From: Scatonaster sp045598705
Lineage (GTDB): Bacteria > Bacillota > Clostridia > Saccharofermentanales > Saccharofermentanaceae
Direction: 5' to 3'
Assembly (NCBI GenBank): GCA_045598705.1
Contig: JAZLMM010000007.1
Coordinates: forward strand, 1-64,000
DNA: 64,000 nucleotides
Below the pieces are notes generated by a model, which was given only the letters and a program-made list of their open reading frames with translations, was not told the origin of the DNA and made no database searches. Shown here piece after piece: positions 8,423 through 16,796 of the stretch. The translations under genes and the position numbers were made by a program. Numbering within the stretch: the stretch's first letter is position 1; each line of letters starts with the position of its first letter.

Positions 8423-9433
8423 ATGGAAAAGAAAACGAAACTTCAGAAATGGATGAAGTTGTCTTGCGTCATGATGATCTTTGCAATGATCCTTAGTTTC
8501 ACAGGATGCCTTCGATACAAGATGGGCGCAACGGTTCACAAAGACGGAACAGTGGATATAGAAGTCCTATATGCAGCACTGGATTCCGGCTCATCTGTAT
8601 TCGATGAACAGAAGATCAAAGCTGCAAAAGGCTATGAATGGATCGTCGAAGATTACCTAGATGAGTCAAGTGATGGCTATACCTATGTCGGTTATACGAT
8701 TCGTAAAAACGGAATCAAACTAGAAGAACTGGCGAGTGAATTGGCGGCACTTGACTTGGGATTCGAAGGCTTCTCTTTGACCAAAGACGGAGAAGAATAT
8801 GTTCTGAATTGGGATGCTTCCGCGCAGACAAGTGAAGCAACGAAGGGCGGTTCTGTCGGTTCACTGGATTCGTTTGATGGATATATCAAGTTTGTACTGA
8901 ATGTGCCAGGTGCAATTGGAACGAATAATGCGTCATCCGTCAAGGGGAAGACATTGGAATGGGATTTAATTGAGAAGAGTGAGCCTTTTTGTAAGTTTAA
9001 GTTGACTGGCGGAGGCCTCCCAATCTGGGCCATTGTTTTGCTTGTCATACTGGGAGTCGGTGCGGTCGTTGGTGGTGTCCTATTCGTGTTATGGCTTCGC
9101 AAGAGAAAAAAGGAGAGGTATATTCCAACTTATCGCACACGCACTGAACTTGCAGCGATTGATGCCAATGAAAGAGCACTCGCGATGGGAGAACCGACCT
9201 TGGACGATGAGCCCAAATCGCTTTTTGCTGCACCAATCGTTCCAGCGTTCCTAAGCGAGACGGACCATGTTCTTCCAGAAATAGAGGAGACTGTTGAGGT
9301 GGCGCCTGACGAGACTGCATACGATTATGATAACGACATACTCAAGCCGGAAGTGAAAATCCCTGTTTGGGCAAAACCGCTTTCGAAGAGTGAAATGGAT
9401 GCACTGAACGATGAGAATCCCGATAATCAGTGA
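8423..9433 (+). CDS. LppM-like lipoprotein, paralog 1
   Basis: The 336-residue protein has a lipoprotein signal peptide ending in LSFTGC (Cys about residue 33), then a domain of about 170 residues beginning RYKMGATVHKDGTVDIEVLYAAL. This matches the LppM-type family of envelope lipoproteins as I know it, which are surface proteins of unknown biochemical function. A single membrane helix (LPIWAIVLLVILGVGAVVGGVLFVLWL) follows near residue 205, then a basic stop-transfer segment and a long acidic cytosolic tail. It is therefore anchored at both ends of its outer domain. It is the first of four tandem paralogs. AGGAG at 8410-8414 decides ATG 8423. Confidence 0.75.
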   Translation: MEKKTKLQKWMKLSCVMMIFAMILSFTGCLRYKMGATVHKDGTVDIEVLYAALDSGSSVFDEQKIKAAKGYEWIVEDYLDESSDGYTYVGYTIRKNGIKLEELASELAALDLGFEGFSLTKDGEEYVLNWDASAQTSEATKGGSVGSLDSFDGYIKFVLNVPGAIGTNNASSVKGKTLEWDLIEKSEPFCKFKLTGGGLPIWAIVLLVILGVGAVVGGVLFVLWLRKRKKERYIPTYRTRTELAAIDANERALAMGEPTLDDEPKSLFAAPIVPAFLSETDHVLPEIEETVEVAPDETAYDYDNDILKPEVKIPVWAKPLSKSEMDALNDENPDNQ

Positions 9434-9453
9434 TTTTCAAGGGGGACAAGAAG

Positions 9454-9482
9454 TTGCTTTTTTATGTCTCGTTCGATACAAT
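9454..9482 (+). promoter_or_regulatory. Promoter of LppM-like lipoprotein 2
   Basis: TTGCTT (9454-9459) and TACAAT (9477-9482) with a 17-bp spacer, 51 bases upstream of the next start codon. This suggests that paralog 2 is also transcribed on its own. Confidence 0.6.
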
Positions 9483-9532
9483 GTAAATGTTATTTGAAAC
9501 CTTATAACACGTTTTTTTAGGAGGATTAAAGT

Positions 9533-10564
9533 ATGACAAGCAAAATTTGGAAGAAATTGTCTGCAATCTCTTTGGTTTGCGCAATTGTTCTTTGCTTCAG
9601 CGGATGTATTCGTTACAGCACTTCTGCTACGTTCTACAAGGACGGAGACGATAGAAAGGTTGATATCAAACTTCTCTATGCGACAATCGATATGTCTTCA
9701 TATGGCGATGGCGAGGTTGAAACTAGTGACGACGAAGGCGAGATGGCAGAACTTGAAGATCTCGGCTGGGAAGTTGAAGAATACGACGGCGAGAAGGGTG
9801 ATAGCAGTGAATATATCGGCTACACAATTTCCAAGGAAGGTATTGACGTAGAAGATTTGGAAGATGAACTGAAAGCACTCAACGAGTTTGAACTTGGCTT
9901 CGATAAGTTCTCTTTCGAAATTGATGATGACGACATGTGCATTATTGATTGGGATATAACTGACAATGCAGGTGAAGCGACCAATCAGGGCGTAAGTGCT
10001 GATGCTTTGGAACAGTATGGTGGATACATGAAGTTCGTTCTCGAGTTGCCGGATGGATGTGAAGATGAGAACTCTACAAGCAACAAGGGCAACACCTATG
10101 AGTGGAACTTCTTCGAGATGGAAGAACCAATTCATGCTGAGTTCTATGTAAATGGTGGCAAGAGTGGTAGTGGCTTCCCAACATGGCTTATCTTTGTAAT
10201 CATCGGTGCAGTAGTAGTTATTGCAGCAGTTGTTGTAGTTCTTCTCCTTCTCAAGAAGAAGAAGGGTGGCAACGGTGGTGAACCAGTAGCTCCTCAGCCG
10301 AATTACGCTGCAACATTTAACCCGGCAGTGCCGCAGGCTCCTGTTCAGAATGCAGGTTTCCCGCAGGCTCCGGTTGCTCCGGCTCCGTTTGTACCACAGG
10401 CTCCGGTTCAGGATGCAGGCTTCCCGCAGACTCCGGTTGCTCCAGTAGCTCCAGTAGCTCCAGTTGCTCCAGTAGCTCCAGTTGCGCCAGAGGCTCCGGT
10501 AGCTCCAGAAACTCCGGCTTTCCCGGACCCGACAGCTCCACAGGATCCTAACGCAGGACTCTGA
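9533..10564 (+). CDS. LppM-like lipoprotein, paralog 2, with Ala/Pro-rich tail
   Basis: The protein has 343 residues. Signal peptide with lipobox FSGC (Cys about 23), then the same head domain as its neighbours (RYSTSATFYKDGD, KVDIKLLYATI), here very acidic. A membrane helix (FPTWLIFVIIGAVVVIAAVVVVLLLL) near 215-240 is followed by KKKK and a tail of low-complexity Ala-Pro-Val repeats (APVAPVAP) and QAPVQ(N/D)AGFPQ(A/T)PV units. The tail is on the cytosolic side if the topology of the family holds. AGGAGG lies upstream of the ATG. Confidence 0.75.
   Translation: MTSKIWKKLSAISLVCAIVLCFSGCIRYSTSATFYKDGDDRKVDIKLLYATIDMSSYGDGEVETSDDEGEMAELEDLGWEVEEYDGEKGDSSEYIGYTISKEGIDVEDLEDELKALNEFELGFDKFSFEIDDDDMCIIDWDITDNAGEATNQGVSADALEQYGGYMKFVLELPDGCEDENSTSNKGNTYEWNFFEMEEPIHAEFYVNGGKSGSGFPTWLIFVIIGAVVVIAAVVVVLLLLKKKKGGNGGEPVAPQPNYAATFNPAVPQAPVQNAGFPQAPVAPAPFVPQAPVQDAGFPQTPVAPVAPVAPVAPVAPVAPEAPVAPETPAFPDPTAPQDPNAGL
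10435..10489 (+). repeat. 9-bp tandem repeats coding Val-Ala-Pro
   Basis: Six copies of a GT(A/T)GCTCCA-type nonamer code for (VAP)n in the tail of lipoprotein 2. The low drift between copies points to slippage or unequal recombination. Confidence 0.7.
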
Positions 10565-10578
10565 TCTTAGGAGGCCGA

Positions 10579-10605
10579 TTGAATGACGCTGACGGTGTCA
10601 TTCAA
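10579..10605. other. Hairpin after lipoprotein 2
   Basis: TTGAATGAC (10579-10587) and GTCATTCAA (10597-10605) form a perfect 9-bp stem with a 9-base loop. There is no T-run, so it is not itself a classical terminator; it lies just upstream of one. Confidence 0.55.
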
Positions 10606-10620
10606 ATGACAAGATAATCT

Positions 10621-10656
10621 ACAGCGGCAGAGGGTATTCTCCCTGCCGCTGTTTTT
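10621..10656 (+). terminator. Rho-independent terminator after lipoprotein 2
   Basis: ACAGCGGCAG-AGGG and CCCT-GCCGCTGT form a GC-rich stem followed by TTTTTT. Confidence 0.88.
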
Positions 10657-10723
10657 TGTCCTTCATGGCAAATGTCTATCTTGTGGACGATTTCATCGCT
10701 TCGTCAAGAAATATATATATCTG

Positions 10724-10729
10724 TATAAT
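10724..10729 (+). promoter_or_regulatory. Extended -10 promoter of lipoprotein 3
   Basis: TGTATAAT carries a consensus -10 with a partial extension; the best -35 candidate, TTCGTC, is 18 bp upstream and weak. The leader to the start codon is about 135 bases. Confidence 0.45.
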
Positions 10730-10871
10730 CTTCGGAAATAGGATTTGTTTTTCGACCAAAGAACATGTTTAACAAATTTATATGAGGGTGAAGGTTCGCT
10801 TGTTATTTATGGGGGCTGACAGTACAATTAATAATAGGGTCCCAACAAATAGAATGTTTGGAGGAAAAAGC

Positions 10872-11945
10872 ATGGAGAAAATAAGACGTCTACGATTTTG
10901 GAAGAAACTGACGGCCATCGCACTCGTGGTTGCTATGGTAGCCGCTCTGTGTGGGTGCGTTCGTTATCGTGCAGTCGGTACAGTTCATGAAGATGGAACG
11001 ATGTCGTTTTATGTGCTTTACGCAACCATGACCGGCACGGAAGATGCGGAGTTAAGTGACGAAGAGCGTGCAGCGCTCGAGAAAGAAGGATGGAGTATCC
11101 AACCCTACAAAGGTGAACCATCCGATGAGGAAGAATACTCTGGATATGTGATTTCGAAGAACAATATTCCATTAGAGCAACTCCACAATGAAGTTGCTTC
11201 GTTGGAATTCGGTTCCCAGTCTCTGGAAGGATTAACTTGTACGAAACAAGGTGAAATTTACACGATTGAGTGGGATGTGGATGGAATCCAGCAAGGCTTG
11301 GATGATTATGGTTTAGACGGTGACAGTCTATTCTCAACGGGTGGTTTTACAGAATTCGTTGTCAAATTACCGAACGAAGCCAAGAAAGATAATGCGACAA
11401 GCCGCAAAGGACTCGAACTGACATGGGATATAAATTCTATCGACGAACCAATCCATCTTGAGTTTGAATTGGAAACGATTCCGGCAGCTACAACGAAAGA
11501 AAAAACTAGTAAGAAAGCAAAAACCGATACTAATACGAAAGACGGAGTGCCGATGTGGTTGGCAATCGTGTTGATCAGTGCGGTGGCAGTATTGGCTATC
11601 GCAAGTGTTGTGGTGGTAATTGTTGTCATGAAGAAGAAAAAAGCTTCTGCGGCCACTTCCAATTCCGACGTTCAGACTCCTACGGTTCCTCAGTATGCGC
11701 CGCAGCAGCCGATGCAGTCGCCGTATGCGCCGCAGCAGCCGATGCAGTCGCCGTATGCACCGCAGCAGCCGATGCAGTCGCCGTATGCGCCGCAGCAGCC
11801 GATGCAGTCGCCGTATGCACCGCAGCAACCGATGCAGAGCAATTCGACGCCTCCCCAGGATTTGTCATCGACCTTTGGACTTCCTATGGTTGGGCAGGCC
11901 CCTAGTGCTGGCTTTGATGACAATCAGCATTCTCGGAATATGTAA
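10872..11945 (+). CDS. LppM-like lipoprotein, paralog 3, with PYAPQQPMQS repeats
   Basis: The protein has 357 residues. Signal peptide with lipobox LCGC (Cys about 32), the shared head domain (RYRAVGTVHEDGTMSFYVLYATM), a Lys/Thr-rich linker, a membrane helix (VPMWLAIVLISAVAVLAIASVVVVIVV) near 229-255, KKKK, and then a tail with five near-identical PYAPQQPMQS units. GGAGG at 10860-10864 decides ATG 10872; an in-frame ATG at 10782 would add 30 residues but lacks a ribosome site and would spoil the signal peptide. Probably co-transcribed with paralog 4. Confidence 0.75.
   Translation: MEKIRRLRFWKKLTAIALVVAMVAALCGCVRYRAVGTVHEDGTMSFYVLYATMTGTEDAELSDEERAALEKEGWSIQPYKGEPSDEEEYSGYVISKNNIPLEQLHNEVASLEFGSQSLEGLTCTKQGEIYTIEWDVDGIQQGLDDYGLDGDSLFSTGGFTEFVVKLPNEAKKDNATSRKGLELTWDINSIDEPIHLEFELETIPAATTKEKTSKKAKTDTNTKDGVPMWLAIVLISAVAVLAIASVVVVIVVMKKKKASAATSNSDVQTPTVPQYAPQQPMQSPYAPQQPMQSPYAPQQPMQSPYAPQQPMQSPYAPQQPMQSNSTPPQDLSSTFGLPMVGQAPSAGFDDNQHSRNM
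11691..11835 (+). repeat. 30-bp tandem repeat inside lipoprotein 3
   Basis: Nearly five copies of a 30-bp unit coding for YAPQQPMQSP. Copies differ only at GCG/GCA and one CAG/CAA codon, so the array is recent and likely to vary in copy number between strains. Confidence 0.9.
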
Positions 11946-12001
11946 TCAAACTAAACAGCCGGCATGAAGCATGTTGAATCAGTATGAACATAGGTGAATC
12001 A

Positions 12002-13024
12002 ATGAAATACAAAATGAATATGACAAAAAGTGTGGCGCTTGCGCTGATTGTGGCATGGGTGGTCAGTTTGTGTGGGTGTCTCCGTTTGGGAGTTGGCGCT
12101 GTCGTGAGCGAGGATGGAACGGTTGATGTGACGATTCTCTATGCCGGTGTAAGCGTGGATGACGAGGATATGACGTCAATGGATTTCCTGACGGATGAAC
12201 AGAAGCAAGAACTTGAGAGCCAAGGCTGGACGTGTGAGGACTATTTCGGTGAAGATGGAGATATTCAAGATTATACCGGCTATCTGCTCACGAAGAAGGA
12301 TGTTGCACTAAGCAATTGGAATGAAGAACTTTCCAATGATCTGTTGCCAACGGCGAGTCTTACCTGCAGGCAGGAGGGTGATCTTTACATCATTGAATGG
12401 CCGATAGGTTCTTCCGAGGAGGAAACGTCGGATATTGACATGGAGGTGGATGCCTTAGAGATGGCTGGCGGATATGCACGATTTGAACTTGAACTGCCGC
12501 ACGGAGCCATTAAGGAGAATGCATCCTCGAAAGATGGAAACAAGTATACATGGTCATTGATGAACATGAAAGAATCAGTATATGTGTCATTCACACTTGA
12601 TGGCTCGGTTCCGCAAGGGGTAATTCTAGATCCAACAGATCCTTCAGCAATAGATCCGGCTGGAGATACCACTGTTCCTGCGACGGAGTCTACTACTATT
12701 GAGACCAACACAGAAACAACCACGGAGACTACAGTAGAAATGCCTACGGAAGAGACGACCGTGGCGCCTGCTATCGAAACAACTACGGAAGAGCCCGCGG
12801 AGACCACTCGTGTGTCGAAGGATACGAAACCTGACAAGACACAAGAAGAACCTTCTGAGACAACGAAGAAGAATAAAGGAAGCAAGGAACGTGATGAAAA
12901 CGAGGAGAAATCCGAATCATCAAAGACTTTCCCCATAGGTGTGCTACTGGGTATTCTAGGTGGTATTATTGTAGTGGCAGTAGTGGCGATACTGATTGTG
13001 ATACTAACCGGAAAGAAGAAGTGA
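12002..13024 (+). CDS. LppM-like lipoprotein, paralog 4, with Thr/Glu-rich stalk
   Basis: The protein has 340 residues. Signal peptide with lipobox LCGC (Cys about 26), the shared head domain (RLGVGAVVSEDGTVDVTILYAGV), then a 100-residue Thr/Glu/Ser/Lys-rich segment that could be a glycosylated stalk, and a final membrane helix (FPIGVLLGILGGIIVVAVVAILIVILTG) ending in KKK. Unlike its paralogs it has its low-complexity part outside the membrane and no cytosolic tail. ATG 12002 follows AGGTGA at 11992-11997. The gap to paralog 3 is 56 bp with no terminator. Confidence 0.73.
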   Translation: MKYKMNMTKSVALALIVAWVVSLCGCLRLGVGAVVSEDGTVDVTILYAGVSVDDEDMTSMDFLTDEQKQELESQGWTCEDYFGEDGDIQDYTGYLLTKKDVALSNWNEELSNDLLPTASLTCRQEGDLYIIEWPIGSSEEETSDIDMEVDALEMAGGYARFELELPHGAIKENASSKDGNKYTWSLMNMKESVYVSFTLDGSVPQGVILDPTDPSAIDPAGDTTVPATESTTIETNTETTTETTVEMPTEETTVAPAIETTTEEPAETTRVSKDTKPDKTQEEPSETTKKNKGSKERDENEEKSESSKTFPIGVLLGILGGIIVVAVVAILIVILTGKKK

Positions 13025-13030
13025 CCAGAT

Positions 13031-13891
13031 ATGAGAAATGAAGCACGGAAGAGAATAGAGGATGCATGCTTTGATCAGGAACGTGCGCTCTACCACGAGC
13101 AACATGCGAATGTAGTGAACTGCGTATTTGCAGGTCCGGCAGATGGCGAATCTGTCTTGAAAGAAGCATCTGACATTCGTATTTCGAATTGCCGATTCTC
13201 CTTGCGTTACCCATTGTGGCATGTGGACGGATTTGAGATGACAGGATCTTCCATGGATGAGGCGACACGCGCACCCATCTGGTACGCCAGGAACGGGCAG
13301 ATCTCAGACAGTGTGATTCGTGGTGTCAAAGCGGTTCGTGAGTGCGAGAATATCACGATCCGTAGTAGTAGCGTCTCTTCACAGGAATTTGGATGGAAGT
13401 CCAGCGGCATTGCATTGGAGGATGTGCAGATCGAGTCAGAGTATATCTTCCTGGATGGCCGACAGATCAAACTGAAAGATGTGAAGATGAAGGGGAAGTA
13501 CTCCTTCCAGTATATTGATGGACTGGTCATTGAAGATTCGGTTCTGGATACGAAAGATGCGTTCTGGCATAGTAAGAATGTTGTTGTGAAGAACAGTATC
13601 ATCAAGGGCGAGTACCTCGCCTGGTTCTCGGAGAATGTGACGTTGATCAACTGTAAGATCTCCGGCACGCAGCCATTCTGCTATTGCAAAGGGCTACGTC
13701 TGATTGACTGCACGATGGAAGGGTGTGACCTGGCTTTCGAATACTCGGAAGTTGAAGCTTCGATCCAAGGGCGGATTGATTCGGTGAAGAATCCGAAAAC
13801 GGGTACGATCACCTGTGATGAAGTCGGTGAAATCATCATGGAAGATAGTGTGATGCCCTGCGAAGGACGTGTGGTTCTCCGCGGAGAGTGA
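13031..13891 (+). CDS. DUF3737 family protein (right-handed beta-helix)
   Basis: A 286-residue protein that matches the DUF3737 family as I recognise it: ALYHEQHANVVNCVFAGPADGESVLKEASDIRISNCRFSLRYPLWH at the start, then short repeating strands (GLVIEDSVLD, NVVVKNSIIK, NVTLINCKIS, GLRLIDCTME) like the coils of a parallel beta-helix. No signal peptide, so cytosolic. Its function is unknown in the family. It begins six bases after paralog 4 stops, so it belongs to the same transcript. Confidence 0.85.
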   Translation: MRNEARKRIEDACFDQERALYHEQHANVVNCVFAGPADGESVLKEASDIRISNCRFSLRYPLWHVDGFEMTGSSMDEATRAPIWYARNGQISDSVIRGVKAVRECENITIRSSSVSSQEFGWKSSGIALEDVQIESEYIFLDGRQIKLKDVKMKGKYSFQYIDGLVIEDSVLDTKDAFWHSKNVVVKNSIIKGEYLAWFSENVTLINCKISGTQPFCYCKGLRLIDCTMEGCDLAFEYSEVEASIQGRIDSVKNPKTGTITCDEVGEIIMEDSVMPCEGRVVLRGE

Positions 13892-13930
13892 CAGGTTCAG
13901 GTGCTTTTGCCAGATAGAGACAGATTCTTA

Positions 13931-13990
13931 TTGTGAAACGTAGACTGAAAGTATAAAATCCTTGCCAAGTATACGGGCAGGTGATACTAT
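13931..13990 (+). promoter_or_regulatory. Tandem promoters before the ABC-F gene
   Basis: Two candidates, each with a 17-bp spacer: TTGTGA/TAAAAT (13931-13959) and TTGCCA/TACTAT (13962-13990). Either would give an untranslated leader of about 300 bases. Confidence 0.55.
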
Positions 13991-13999
13991 CGAAATAGT

Positions 14000-14293
14000 G
14001 ATGGGAATGCCATCCAATCATGGAAGAAAGTGCGCCGTTGGCGTTTGGGTAGACCAATGAGAAAGTAATGATTGTCGAGAGAATACACAGTTTTGGACTA
14101 AGACCTGACAAATGGGTCTTCTTGTGTATGCTTGCGACGGATCATTGCGTGAGGCTTTCCATGATGACAACCGATGCTTAGACCTAGGATGAATAGGTCG
14201 CCATCGAAGATATGGAAATGAGTCGATCTGCAGGTCTGTTCTTGCCACGCAAGGACAGACCTCTGCTTTGTCGGGCAGAAAGAGGTAGACGAT
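14000..14293 (+). promoter_or_regulatory. Structured leader of the ABC-F gene, possible attenuator
   Basis: About 290 bases without a supported gene. Three stems can be drawn: AAGACC/GGTCTT (14100-14120), GACCTA/TAGGTC (14181-14199) and AGGTCTGT/ACAGACCT (14232-14261). All share the GGTCT/AGACC core, so their arms can re-pair with each other. Short frames such as ATG at 14112 (26 codons) could serve as a leader peptide, but no ribosome site is clear. ABC-F resistance genes are often controlled by ribosome-mediated attenuation in such leaders. Confidence 0.5.
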
Positions 14294-15859
14294 ATGGCAC
14301 AGATTAAAGTCAATCATTTAACTTTCTCATACGAGACGAGCTTCCACACTATCTTCGAAGACGTATCTTTCACTATCGACACGGCTTGGAAACTCGGATT
14401 TATCGGCAGAAATGGCAAGGGCAAGACCACATTTCTGAACCTTCTTCTGGGAAAGTACGAGTATAGCGGGAGCATCAACATGGACTGGCCGTGTGACTAC
14501 TTCCCGTACCACACACCAGAAGAGAAGATGAGTCTTACAGCGGATGAATTGATGGAGGAGTGGAAACCGAACGTGGAGAGTTGGCGCGTGATGTGTGAGC
14601 TTCCGGAACTTAGCGCAGATCCGGAATTGCTCTATCGCCCATTCCAGACACTCAGCTACGGAGAACGCACCAAGGTCATGTTGGCAGTGCTTTTCTCAGG
14701 GGAGAATGATTTCCTCCTTATCGATGAACCGACAAATCACTTAGATCGCGAAGCAAGGGAGATTGTGAAGCAGTATCTGGCATCGAAGAAAGGGTTTATT
14801 CTGGTGTCCCATGATCGTGACTTGCTGGATGCCTGCGTAGATCATGTGCTGGTGTTAAATCGTTCGACCATTGAGGTACAGAGCGGAAATTTCAGTTCTT
14901 GGTGGGAGAACAAGAGCAAGGCAGATGCTTGCGCCCAGGCAGAGAATGAGAAACATCTCAAGGAAATCGGGCATATGAAAGAGGCCATGCAGCAGAGCCA
15001 ACGCTGGGCATCGAAGAATGAGAATACGAAGATTGGTTTTGATCCGGTAAAAGAACATGAGCGCAATATCTCAACGCGGGCCTACATTGGTGCGAAAACG
15101 AAGAAGATGGAAGCACGTGTGAAGACGTACGAGCAGCGTATGCAGAGAAATATCGAGCAGAAGGAAGGGCTTCTGAATGACGTGGAACAGATTCGGGATC
15201 TGAAGCTCACGCCCCTCACGCATTACAAGGAACGCTTGATTGAAACGCGTGATTTAACGTTGAAATACGAAGGAAACGGCACTTCAAAGATGGTGTTCTC
15301 GGGGCTGACTATGGAGATTAAGCAGGGGGAACGGGTGTTCCTGCAAGGTAGTAACGGATGCGGGAAATCGAGCTTGATTCAGGCAATCCTCGACGCGACG
15401 GGAATTCACAATTCTTCCGCGGAAGACGACAAGTCCGAAAACGGTGGGACACATATGGTCATTGAAGGAAAATTGGAAGTAGCAAGTAACCTCATGATCT
15501 CATACATCAATCAAGATACTTCGAGGCTTCATGGAGAACTGCGTATGCATGCTTTCGAACACCAGTTGGATTACAGTCTTTTCCTGGCTGTGCTGAAACA
15601 GCTGGATCTGGACAGCGTGCAGTTCGATAAGCGGATCGAGGAATTCTCCGAGGGACAGAAGAAGAAGGTCATGATTGCCACCAGTATTCTGACACCAGCC
15701 CATCTATATATCTGGGATGAACCGCTGAATTACGTAGACGTCTTCTCGCGGATGCAACTAGAGAAGTTGATCTCGGAATATGCACCTACCATGTTGATCG
15801 TCGAACACGACGTTCGCTTCCGAGAGAAGATGGCAACCAAGGTCATAGATATGCTATAA
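14294..15859 (+). CDS. ABC-F ATPase, Lsa-type ribosomal protection protein
   Basis: A 521-residue protein with two ABC ATPase domains and no membrane segment. Domain 1: Walker A GRNGKGKT (about 38), signature LSYGERTK, Walker B LLIDEPTNHLD. Domain 2: Walker A GSNGCGKSS (about 353), signature FSEGQKKK, Walker B YIWDEPLNYVD. The charged linker lies between. Much of the sequence lines up with Lsa proteins of enterococci (for example DTAWKLGFIGRNG, LLYRPFQTLSYGE). Lsa/Vga-type ABC-F proteins bind the ribosomal E site and displace lincosamides, pleuromutilins and streptogramin A. Resistance is inferred, not shown. The methionine genes follow within 34 bp. Confidence 0.87.
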   Translation: MAQIKVNHLTFSYETSFHTIFEDVSFTIDTAWKLGFIGRNGKGKTTFLNLLLGKYEYSGSINMDWPCDYFPYHTPEEKMSLTADELMEEWKPNVESWRVMCELPELSADPELLYRPFQTLSYGERTKVMLAVLFSGENDFLLIDEPTNHLDREAREIVKQYLASKKGFILVSHDRDLLDACVDHVLVLNRSTIEVQSGNFSSWWENKSKADACAQAENEKHLKEIGHMKEAMQQSQRWASKNENTKIGFDPVKEHERNISTRAYIGAKTKKMEARVKTYEQRMQRNIEQKEGLLNDVEQIRDLKLTPLTHYKERLIETRDLTLKYEGNGTSKMVFSGLTMEIKQGERVFLQGSNGCGKSSLIQAILDATGIHNSSAEDDKSENGGTHMVIEGKLEVASNLMISYINQDTSRLHGELRMHAFEHQLDYSLFLAVLKQLDLDSVQFDKRIEEFSEGQKKKVMIATSILTPAHLYIWDEPLNYVDVFSRMQLEKLISEYAPTMLIVEHDVRFREKMATKVIDML

Positions 15860-15893
15860 TGGGCTGAAACACCGCACAGAGGAGATTTCCATC

Positions 15894-16787
15894 ATGAAGA
15901 TCATTGATATCCTGAATCAGAAGAATATGTCACTATCTTTCGAGGTATTTCCGCCGAAGAAAGAATCTAGTTTCGAGAGTGTCAAGGCGGCGACCGAGCG
16001 GATTGCAGAGAGTAAGCCAGCCTTCATGAGTGTCACCTATGGTGCGGGCGGTGGAACGAGCCGCTATACGCTGGATATTGCGAAGACCATTGAAGAGAAA
16101 CACGGTGTGCCGACACTGGCACACTTGACCTGTGTTTCCAGCTCGCGCGAGATGATCCACGATAAGATTGAAGAGATCCACAGCATGGGCATAGAGAACA
16201 TTATGGCCTTACGTGGCGATCTGACGCCGGAGATGGAGAATGCGGACCGTTCGAAGTGGGATTATCGTCATGCGGTGGAATTAATCCGTGAGATCAAAGA
16301 GAGCGGGCATGATTTCTGTATCGGTGGTGCATGCTACCCAGAGATCCATCCGGAGAGCACGAATCAGCGTGAGGACATTCTTCACTTGAAAGAGAAGGTG
16401 GATGCCGGTGCGGATTTTCTAGTCACCCAGATGGTTTTCGATAATAACCTCTTCTATAACTTCATGTATAAGATTCGTGAAGCCGGCATTACGGTGCCGA
16501 TTATTCCAGGTATTATGCCGATTACGAATGCGATTCAGGTCGAGAAGGCTATCAAGCTTAGTGGCTCTTTCATGCCACAGCGATTCAAAGCTTTGGTCGA
16601 CTACTTCGGACAAGACCCAGAGTCCATGAAGCAGGCGGGTATCGCCTATGCGACCGATCAAATCATCGACCTCTATGCGAATGGTATTACGAATGTTCAC
16701 GTCTACTCAATGAATAAGCCTGATGTGGCGGAAGCTATCATGAACAACCTCTCGAATATCCTTTGGAAGGACTATGGCGTAAAGTGA
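15894..16787 (+). CDS. metF: Methylenetetrahydrofolate reductase
   Basis: A 297-residue flavoenzyme that reduces 5,10-methylene- to 5-methyl-tetrahydrofolate, the methyl donor for methionine synthase. Typical motifs: LSFEVFPPKKES at the start, FMSVTYGAGGGTSRYT, LRGD (ALRGDLTPEM), GGACYPEIHPES and DFLVTQMVFDN. Length is usual for the bacterial enzyme. AGAGGAG precedes the start. It leads a cluster with the MetH reactivation protein (10 bp downstream) and metH. Confidence 0.95.
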   Translation: MKIIDILNQKNMSLSFEVFPPKKESSFESVKAATERIAESKPAFMSVTYGAGGGTSRYTLDIAKTIEEKHGVPTLAHLTCVSSSREMIHDKIEEIHSMGIENIMALRGDLTPEMENADRSKWDYRHAVELIREIKESGHDFCIGGACYPEIHPESTNQREDILHLKEKVDAGADFLVTQMVFDNNLFYNFMYKIREAGITVPIIPGIMPITNAIQVEKAIKLSGSFMPQRFKALVDYFGQDPESMKQAGIAYATDQIIDLYANGITNVHVYSMNKPDVAEAIMNNLSNILWKDYGVK

Positions 16788-16796
16788 GGAATACGG

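Noticed and set aside
11691..11835. CRISPR-like 30-bp repeats
   Set aside because: Repeats are contiguous without spacers and are in frame in a lipoprotein gene.
12385..12936. 183-codon minus-strand frame opposite lipoprotein 4
   Set aside because: It is the shadow of the Thr/Glu-rich stalk and has no ribosome site or domain.
14098..14317. Minus-strand frames in the ABC-F leader
   Set aside because: No ribosome site; the region is explained better as a structured leader.
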